DNA from: Dethiosulfatibacter sp.
GTDB lineage: Bacteria; Bacillota_A; Clostridia; Tissierellales; Dethiosulfatibacteraceae
Assembly (NCBI GenBank): GCA_019084435.1
Contig: JAHRFV010000145.1
Span: 1 to 49,744 of the forward strand
Reading direction: 5' to 3'
Length of the DNA: 49,744 nucleotides
In this document: piece by piece, positions 44,050 through 49,744 of the stretch
Numbering within the stretch: the stretch's first letter is position 1
Layout: each line of letters begins with the position of its first letter
Made by a program: the position numbers and the translations under genes
Notes under the pieces: model-generated
What the model was told of the DNA's origin: nothing
The model's database searches: none
Seen by the model: the letters and a program-made list of their open reading frames with translations, nothing else

Positions 44050-45108
44050 CTAAGACATGACGAATCGTTTGATATATTCCTTGTCGATACATGCGTTAAA
44101 CAAGGTCTGTTTGGATATCTGGTCTTTTTTATATAGTTCCATCAGGTTGCTGTCCATTGTATGCATGCCGTATTTGGCGCCAGTCTGGATACTGCTCATG
44201 ATCTGATGGGTTTTCTTTTCACGGATTGTGTTTCTGATAGCCGGTGTGGCAATCATAATCTCTGTTGCTACAACTCTGCCCCCCTGGTTTTTGAGCAATA
44301 GTTGCTGGGAAACAACTGACACCAGAACGTTGGCGAGCTGTACAGCCACCTGCTGTTGTTGATGTGGTGGAAATACGTCAATAATCCTATCTACTGTGGC
44401 AGGAGCGCCTATTGTATGGAGTGTCGAGAACACAAGGTGGCCTGTTTCTGCTGCTGTCAGAGCAATCTCTATAGATTCCAGGTCTCGCATTTCTCCCAGA
44501 AGAATAACATCCGGATCCTGTCTCAAGCAAGACTTCAATCCTTGGGCAAAGCTGGAAAAGTCAGATCCCATTTCTCTCTGGTTGACGATGCAGTTTTTAT
44601 GTCGGTGAAGGTACTCAATCGGATCCTCCAGTGTGATGACATGATTATTTCTCTCATTGTTGATGATATCAATCATTGAAGCCAGGGTTGTTGATTTACC
44701 GCTTCCTGTAGGACCGGTAACCAATATCATGCCCCTTTTTTCTCTCGTCAAGTCTTTAAGCTTCGCAGGAAGACCAAGCTCTTCCAATGTAGGAATGGTG
44801 AGTGATACTGCCCTGATGGCAAGTCCGTAGGAGCCTCTTTGCTTGAAGATATTGAGTCTGAAACGACCAGCGTCAGGGACTGACATGGATAGGTCAGCAT
44901 CACCCTTGTCTTCAATCGCTGCCAGTTTTCGTTCATTCAAAACCTGCTTGGCGATATTGTAGGTGTCCTCGGGTGTGAACATTTTATCATCCACCTTGAC
45001 CAATTTGCCATCGATACGCATGGTCAGGTAATAGCCTGCTGCAATATGCAGGTCCGATGCCCCTTTTTCTATTGTCAATCTTAAAATCTCATTGATATCA
45101 TACATCAT
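44050..45108 (-). CDS. pilT: Pilus retraction ATPase PilT
   Basis: A 352-residue hexameric ATPase. Walker A (GPTGSGKSTT, about 128-137), Asp box, Walker B (DVILLGEMRD, near 195) and His box are intact. The AIRNTIREKK-type motif before the C-terminus supports PilT rather than PilB. It depolymerises pili and drives twitching. The presence of PilT suggests retractable pili. It follows pilB by 14 bases. Confidence 0.93.
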   Translation of the reverse strand: MMYDINEILRLTIEKGASDLHIAAGYYLTMRIDGKLVKVDDKMFTPEDTYNIAKQVLNERKLAAIEDKGDADLSMSVPDAGRFRLNIFKQRGSYGLAIRAVSLTIPTLEELGLPAKLKDLTREKRGMILVTGPTGSGKSTTLASMIDIINNERNNHVITLEDPIEYLHRHKNCIVNQREMGSDFSSFAQGLKSCLRQDPDVILLGEMRDLESIEIALTAAETGHLVFSTLHTIGAPATVDRIIDVFPPHQQQQVAVQLANVLVSVVSQQLLLKNQGGRVVATEIMIATPAIRNTIREKKTHQIMSSIQTGAKYGMHTMDSNLMELYKKDQISKQTLFNACIDKEYIKRFVMS

Positions 45109-45122
45109 GATAATTCCCCCTT

Positions 45123-46811
45123 TTACTCGACAGTGTATGCTACTTTCAGCATTTCTTCGACAGTTGTGATACCGTTAATAACTAAATCTCTGCAATTCTC
45201 TTCCAGAGTGACCATCCCCTGCTTGGATGCTGCAACTCTTATAAGGTCTGTTGACTCGGAAGTATCGATTTCTTTTCTGACTTCTGCTGTCATTTCCATG
45301 ATTTCATGGATGGCTATCCTTCCCAAATAACCGGTCTGGAAGCACATGTTGCAACCCTTTCCTCTGTGTAGCTTTATATCTTCGTCTATTTTCAGTATTT
45401 TCTTTTCAGCAATTGTGATCGGATAGGATTCCTTGCAATGCTTACATATCCTTCTTACTAGTCTTTGCGCCACTATACCCTTGACTGAGGTGGAAATCAG
45501 ATAGGCAGGTATCCCCATATCGATTAGCCTCATGATAGTTGCCGGTGCGTCGTTGGTGTGGAGTGTGCTGATAACGATGTGACCTGTTATAGCAGCCCTG
45601 ACTGCAATCTGAGCAGTCTCCATATCCCTAATCTCACCGATCATGATAATGTCCGGGTCCTGTCTAAGAATGGACCTCAGACCTGAGGCGAATGTAAGTC
45701 CCGCTTTTTCGTTGACCTGGACCTGATTGATGCCGTCCATACGGTACTCTACGGGGTCTTCTACAGTAACAATGTTAGTATTGACCTTGTTGAAGTCGCT
45801 TAGAACCGTGTATAGTGTGGTGGTTTTACCGCTACCTGTAGGGCCTGTCACCAGTATAATACCATTAGGTATGTCCAGTATCTGCTCAAATTTCTTCAGG
45901 TTATAGTCTGTAAAACCAAGATCTGTTTTGCCCATAAGGAATCCAGATCTTTCTAGAAGCCTGATAACAATCTTCTCTCCGTGAACGGTAGGCAGTATGG
46001 AGATACGCATATCCACCATGCCCCCATCTATTTCCATTTCAACCCTACCATCCTGGGGGTTTCTCTTTTCAGCGATGTTTAGGTTTGCGATGATTTTGAT
46101 TCTGGTAACGATTGCCGAGTGGGTCTGTTTGGATGGTGTCATGACCTCCATGAGCTGACCGTCGACACGGAATCTTATCCTGACAATATTTTCAAATGGC
46201 TCTATGTGGATATCACTAGCCCTCGCTTTGAGTGCCTGTTTCATAATAGAGTTGACGAGCCTTACAACCGGTGCATTTTTGATGGCCTCAAGAGATTCCT
46301 CTGTAATATTGGAATCATCTGCTCCACCGGTATATTGCTTGGCAAAATCCTCTATGGCTTTTTCTGCATTTTGCTTGCCGAAAAACTGATCGATTGCACT
46401 TACAATATCTTTTTTGCTTGCCAGTACGGGGTCCACTTTCAAACCTGTAGCTATCTCTATATCATCGATAGCGTAGATATTTAGCGGATCATACATGGCT
46501 ACTGTCAGTTTGTCTCCCAATACCTTTACCGGTATAGCATTATATCGTCTAGCCAGATTCTCTGATATAAGCTTAGGAACCTCAGCCTCAACGATATTGT
46601 TTTGAATATCATATTTCTCTATACCCATCTGGTGCTCTAGGGTATCGATGATTTCCTTTTCTTTTACCCATCCAAATTCAACCAGAATCTCTCCCAGCTT
46701 TTGGCCTGTCTTCTTCTGAAGTTGTAACGCCTCATCTAACTGGCTATCGTTTATTCTTCCTGACGAAATGAGGATATCCCCTAGTTTAGCTGCTCGGTTT
46801 TTTATATTCAT
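45123..46811 (-). CDS. pilB: Pilus extension ATPase PilB
   Basis: A 562-residue GspE/PulE ATPase. An N-terminal MshEN domain (about 15-160), a possible cyclic-di-GMP-binding region, precedes the ATPase part with GPTGSGKTTTLY (near 325), DIIMIGEIRD and the zinc-binding CKHCKE...CNMCFQTG (near 460-495). It powers pilus assembly. The AGGTGAG site precedes the ATG. It is the first gene of the pilus run and has its own promoter next to udk. Confidence 0.93.
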   Translation of the reverse strand: MNIKNRAAKLGDILISSGRINDSQLDEALQLQKKTGQKLGEILVEFGWVKEKEIIDTLEHQMGIEKYDIQNNIVEAEVPKLISENLARRYNAIPVKVLGDKLTVAMYDPLNIYAIDDIEIATGLKVDPVLASKKDIVSAIDQFFGKQNAEKAIEDFAKQYTGGADDSNITEESLEAIKNAPVVRLVNSIMKQALKARASDIHIEPFENIVRIRFRVDGQLMEVMTPSKQTHSAIVTRIKIIANLNIAEKRNPQDGRVEMEIDGGMVDMRISILPTVHGEKIVIRLLERSGFLMGKTDLGFTDYNLKKFEQILDIPNGIILVTGPTGSGKTTTLYTVLSDFNKVNTNIVTVEDPVEYRMDGINQVQVNEKAGLTFASGLRSILRQDPDIIMIGEIRDMETAQIAVRAAITGHIVISTLHTNDAPATIMRLIDMGIPAYLISTSVKGIVAQRLVRRICKHCKESYPITIAEKKILKIDEDIKLHRGKGCNMCFQTGYLGRIAIHEIMEMTAEVRKEIDTSESTDLIRVAASKQGMVTLEENCRDLVINGITTVEEMLKVAYTVE

Positions 46812-46848
46812 ATTGGCTCACCTTTTGTTTATCAGTCTTAATATGATT

Positions 46849-46876
46849 ATCATATCATATTTTGTAATCATTTCAA
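46849..46876 (-). promoter_or_regulatory. Possible promoter of the pilus operon
   Basis: On the minus strand TTGAAA (46876-46871) and TATGAT (46854-46849) are 16 bases apart, in the 61-base gap between udk and pilB. The -35 box overlaps the udk stop. Confidence 0.5.
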
Positions 46877-47496
46877 TGGAAATCAGTTATAGATTTCAGC
46901 TTAGTCACCATGAGATCGATGGCTACGAGATTGTTTCCACCCTCTGGGATAATGATGTCTGCGTATTTTTTGGTTGGCTCTATGAACTGCTCATGAGCTG
47001 GACGGACTGTTTCCATGTACTGAATCAAAACAGAATCGATGGTTCTTGATCGCTCATTCATGTCCCTGACAATCCTTCTGACAAGTCTGATGTCAGATGC
47101 GGTGTCTACAAATATTTTGATATCAAGAAAATCCCTGATCCGCTTGTCATAGAAAATCAGGATGCCTTCTAGTACTATTATTTCAGTGGGTTCCACTGTC
47201 TGTGTCTCTTTCTTTCTGTTGTGAATCTCATAGTCGTAAAGAGGCTTTTGGATCGATTTACCCTCTCTTAGGTCAATCAGGTGCTTAATCAGCAGATCAC
47301 TGTCAAATGCAAAGGGATGGTCATAGTTTGTCTTGCATCGTTCCTCGTAGGACAGATGGCTCTGATCCTTGTAGTAGGAGTCCTGTTCGATGACCGTCAT
47401 ACTCTTTGATGGTATTTCGGACTTTATCTTGTTGACGACTGTGGTCTTGCCGGAGCCACTCCCACCTGTTATTCCTATAAAAATTGGTTTCCTCAT
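46873..47496 (-). CDS. udk: Uridine kinase
   Basis: A 207-residue P-loop kinase that makes UMP or CMP from uridine or cytidine. GGSGSGKTT (about 8-16), QDSYYKD, YDHPFAFD and the RIVRDMNERSR lid are typical. The ATG at 47496 is chosen because AGAGGG lies 7 bases upstream; an in-frame start 11 codons earlier has none. It follows the U32 gene by 2 bases, as in the yrrM-yrrN-yrrO-udk operon of Bacillus. Confidence 0.92.
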   Translation of the reverse strand: MRKPIFIGITGGSGSGKTTVVNKIKSEIPSKSMTVIEQDSYYKDQSHLSYEERCKTNYDHPFAFDSDLLIKHLIDLREGKSIQKPLYDYEIHNRKKETQTVEPTEIIVLEGILIFYDKRIRDFLDIKIFVDTASDIRLVRRIVRDMNERSRTIDSVLIQYMETVRPAHEQFIEPTKKYADIIIPEGGNNLVAIDLMVTKLKSITDFH

Positions 47497-47498
47497 CT

Positions 47499-48716
47499 TT
47501 ATACCCTCTTTTTCCTTAAAATATACCACGGTTTAATGGGTTGATCTATTTTTACTCGAATAATTTCCTGTGGATGGGGTGCTGATTCAACTGGTTCATC
47601 CTTACTATTGTACATCTCTTTTATTTGATAGTCAAAGTGTCTTATATCCGGACCGAAAATCTCGATTTCATCTCCGATGGAGAACTTGTTGCGCTGTTCG
47701 ACTGTCGCCATTTGTATTGTCGGATCATAGTCCTTCACCAGTCCTATAAAGTCGTACTCTCGGATATATGAGCTGGAGGTGTAGAGTTGCCCTTCTTCTT
47801 TTGGGTCTCCGTAGTAGAAACCTGTTGTGAAGTCTCTGTGGGAGGCTTTCTTGATTTCCTCATACCAGTATGGATCGAATGGCTTTCCTTCCATCAGCTC
47901 CATCAGTGCGTTCTTGTAGGATCTGACAACTGTCGCGTTGTAGTATGAGCTTTTCATACGTCCCTCTATCTTGAAGCTGTCGATTCCTGACTCTAGAAGG
48001 TCCTGCAGGTTGTTTATCATGCAAAGGTCCTTGGAGTTGTATATGAACGTGCCGTTTTCATCCTCCATCACTGGATAGTACTCATTGGGACGTTTTTCCT
48101 CTACCACACTGTAGTTCCACCGGCATGGGTGCGAACAGTCTCCCAGATTGGAGTGTCTGTTGGTCATAAAGCTGCTGAGCAGGCATCTACCAGAATAGGA
48201 TATGCACATGGCACCATGGACAAATGACTCTATTTTCAGCGTGTCCTTTTTATGCTGGATGACGCTTTTTATTTCCTCAAGTGTAAGCTCTCTAGCCAGT
48301 ACAATTCGGTCAGCACCTATCTCATGCCAGAAATTGGCTGTCTGATAGTTGGTGGTATTTGCCTGTGTGCTGAGATGTATCTCCGCATTTGGTGCATACT
48401 CCTTTACCTTTAAAAGAACTCCGGGGTCCGATACGATGATAGCATCTACATGGATGCTCTCAAGGAACTGTATATATTCTTCAATGCCCTCAAAATGCTT
48501 ATCGTGGGCAATTATATTCACTGTTATGTAGGCTTTGACACCATGCTGGTGGCAGTAATCGATGGCTTCTTTCAGATCATCTTTGCTAAAATTTTGCGCG
48601 CCTGCCCGAAGCCCCAGCTGGGATCCAGCAAAGTAAACAGCATCTGCGCCATACTCGACAGACATTTTTAGTTTTTCTAAATTACCGGCAGGTGCCAGTA
48701 TTTCAGGTCTTTTCAT
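47499..48716 (-). CDS. Peptidase U32 family tRNA-hydroxylation protein (YrrO/TrhP-like)
   Basis: A 405-residue protein with a PEILAPAGN start and the U32 signature ESFVHGAMCISYSGRCLLSS near 165-184, plus the cysteines in GDCSHPCRW that hold a cluster in relatives. TrhP-type proteins make 5-hydroxyuridine at tRNA position 34 in a prephenate-dependent manner, and the TrmR methylates it. Here the trmR gene lies 27 bases upstream. Bacillus has two U32 genes at this locus; only one is present here. Confidence 0.87.
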   Translation of the reverse strand: MKRPEILAPAGNLEKLKMSVEYGADAVYFAGSQLGLRAGAQNFSKDDLKEAIDYCHQHGVKAYITVNIIAHDKHFEGIEEYIQFLESIHVDAIIVSDPGVLLKVKEYAPNAEIHLSTQANTTNYQTANFWHEIGADRIVLARELTLEEIKSVIQHKKDTLKIESFVHGAMCISYSGRCLLSSFMTNRHSNLGDCSHPCRWNYSVVEEKRPNEYYPVMEDENGTFIYNSKDLCMINNLQDLLESGIDSFKIEGRMKSSYYNATVVRSYKNALMELMEGKPFDPYWYEEIKKASHRDFTTGFYYGDPKEEGQLYTSSSYIREYDFIGLVKDYDPTIQMATVEQRNKFSIGDEIEIFGPDIRHFDYQIKEMYNSKDEPVESAPHPQEIIRVKIDQPIKPWYILRKKRV

Positions 48717-48743
48717 GTTATTTCCTCCTGATGAAAGTGTTAG

Positions 48744-49400
48744 TTAATATTTTTTTAGCGATATGGCCAATCCATCACCTATAGGCAACACTGATGTCTC
48801 AAGGGATGGATCTGTGTGTAGAAATTCAAGGTATTGGCGCATTTTTCTGACGATGGTCCTCTGTCTCCTGACCACTAGCGTATCAGTGGCAATCATACCC
48901 TTGTACAGGACATTGTCTGATATGATGAGTCCTCCGGGTCTCAATAGCTTTAAGGCTATCTCGTGGAACTCCATATACTTGCTTTTTGCTGCGTCCATGA
49001 ATATTATATCATATTCCTTCGTCAAGCCTAAAAGGATTTCTGTTGCGTCCCCTTCCTTAATGGTGATGGGTGTTTTGTGGCTGTATTTGTTTAGGTTTTC
49101 TTTTGCGAGTGCAATGAATTTCTTGTTTCTATCTATGGTTGTGATATAGCCGTTCTCATTGTCTATTGTTTTGGATATAAAAATAGAAGAAAATCCGACA
49201 GCCGTACCAATCTCTAGAACTCTTGTGGAGCCTGTGAGCCTGATCAGCAGTCTGATCAGCTGGGCGACTTCCTTATGGATAATGGGAATGGCGTTTTGCT
49301 CGCATTCCCGCCTGAAGGCATCCATGTCACGGTCTTCTTCTATGATTAAGCTTTGTATATATTTCTCTATATATTCCCTGTTTATAAGAACAAAAATCAC
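48744..49400 (-). CDS. trmR: tRNA 5-hydroxyuridine methyltransferase (YrrM/TrmR)
   Basis: A 218-residue SAM-dependent O-methyltransferase of family 3. VLEIGTAVGFSSIFIS (about 60-75) binds SAM; DIIFMDAAKSKY (near 135) and ISDNVLYKG (near 160) provide the metal-binding site. It methylates ho5U34 to mo5U34 in tRNA. The start is uncertain: GTG at 49400 has no good site, and the normal upstream context, judged from the inverted copy at 49596, may have been displaced by the rearrangement. This could lower its translation. Confidence 0.82.
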   Translation of the reverse strand: MIFVLINREYIEKYIQSLIIEEDRDMDAFRRECEQNAIPIIHKEVAQLIRLLIRLTGSTRVLEIGTAVGFSSIFISKTIDNENGYITTIDRNKKFIALAKENLNKYSHKTPITIKEGDATEILLGLTKEYDIIFMDAAKSKYMEFHEIALKLLRPGGLIISDNVLYKGMIATDTLVVRRQRTIVRKMRQYLEFLHTDPSLETSVLPIGDGLAISLKKY

Positions 49401-49461
49401 CCGTATTTTTTAATGTTTTTGGGTTTTCGTTAAAAGAAAAATAGGAATTAATATTTAAATA

Positions 49462-49587
49462 ATTGCAGCAGTAAATCCAGAGATCACTGAATACATGTTT
49501 TTTCTGTCTATAGGGGACGGCTCCCACTATTTCACAGATAACTACGATGATTTCTTGAAAGCAAAAGCCAAATACATCAACAATTAG
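49462..49587 (+). pseudogene. mltG: Inverted C-terminal fragment of mltG
   Basis: The plus strand reads IAAVNPEITEYMFFLSIGDG then SHYFTDNYDDFLKAKAKYIN and a TAG stop at 49585-49587. This is the C-terminal end of the MltG endolytic transglycosylase. It lies on the strand opposite to the rest of mltG (49637-49744) and to the operon. In-frame stops at 49456 separate it from anything upstream, so it is not expressed as a normal protein. Confidence 0.8.
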
Positions 49588-49595
49588 GTGAGAAT

Positions 49596-49640
49596 TTGGA
49601 TCTTATAAACAGGGAATATATAGAAAAGTACATGTATTAA
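49596..49640 (+). pseudogene. trmR: Inverted copy of the trmR start
   Basis: After the mltG stop, AGGTGAG and a TTG start give DLINREYIEKYMY then a stop. LINREYIEKY is the same as the start of trmR at 49400 on the other strand. The two share CTTATAAACAGGG and GAATATATAGA without a mismatch, then diverge. It shows the ancestral mltG-trmR spacing. Confidence 0.75.
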
Positions 49641-49744
49641 GTGCTATCTGGATTCACTGCTGCGCTTATGGAAGCTGTGCCGGGAGAATTGATCGGTCCA
49701 GGTGGCAATCCAGTGCGCTGATAGGTGTTGTAATCCGATTCTAC
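49637..49744 (-). pseudogene. mltG: MltG endolytic transglycosylase, interrupted at its C-terminal end
   Basis: From the right edge the minus strand encodes [20 protein letters not shown] then [14 protein letters not shown] and a TAA stop at 49639-49637. YNTY-x-GLPPGPI-x-NPG is the MltG signature near the end of the protein. About 30 C-terminal residues that should follow are on the opposite strand at 49489-49587. MltG cuts growing glycan strands and sets their length. The truncated end may reduce function; the N-terminus lies outside the window. Confidence 0.75.

Overview
The window reads as a low-GC anaerobic Bacillota (Clostridia-like) chromosome segment. The evidence is strong AGGAGG ribosome binding sites, oxygen-sensitive enzymes (a glycyl radical enzyme with its activase, and an anaerobic sulfatase-maturating enzyme), SLH and InlB-type surface proteins, a Gram-positive-style type IV pilus cluster, and the tRNA-modification/uridine kinase operon typical of this phylum. 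No tRNA, rRNA or CRISPR array was seen. The genus cannot be named from the sequence alone.

Layout. 1-6.3 kb: a truncated secreted B-repeat protein, a GGDEF+HD-GYP cyclic-di-GMP protein, a B3/B4-domain protein behind a structured leader, and a Fpg/Nei DNA glycosylase gene whose core (about 190-200 codons) is missing, with an intact TnpB element lying between its two surviving ends; then a serine hydrolase lipoprotein. 6.4-13.5 kb: small membrane and housekeeping accessory genes (DUF2200, amino-acid racemase, old-yellow-enzyme oxidoreductase, NTF2-like, CPBP protease) and a large SLH surface protein. 13.5-29.8 kb: a large regulated catabolic island. Ten minus-strand genes (ribokinase, YjjI glycyl radical enzyme, YjjW activase, ADP-ribosylglycohydrolase, BMP-family binding protein, ABC ATPase, two permeases, nucleoside hydrolase, M20 amidohydrolase) diverge from a plus-strand LacI regulator, anaerobic sulfatase-maturating enzyme and Cys-type sulfatase. 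A palindromic LacI-type operator lies at the predicted start point of the ten-gene operon. I read this as uptake and dismantling of a ribosylated compound, possibly a sulfated or otherwise decorated nucleoside, in the cytoplasm.

29.9-35.8 kb: a DUF4358/MBOAT/DHHW cell-surface acylation cassette, then a convergent three-gene cassette (beta-CASP-like metallo-hydrolase, two-helix membrane protein, PD-(D/E)XK-like nuclease) next to an ISL3-like remnant; this could be an undescribed defence module. 35.8-46.8 kb: a type IV pilus cluster (PilB, PilT, PilC, major pilin, O-antigen-ligase/TPR protein, PilX-like protein, two pseudopilins, prepilin peptidase) with no PilM/N/O genes in the window. 46.9-49.7 kb: udk, a U32-family protein and trmR, then a rearranged mltG-trmR junction at the right edge in which the C-terminus of mltG and the start of trmR lie on the opposite strand from the rest.

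The strongest leads are the YjjI/sulfatase/ADP-ribosylglycohydrolase nucleoside island, the inverted mltG-trmR junction, the TnpB element inside a gutted glycosylase gene, and the metallo-hydrolase/membrane/nuclease cassette.
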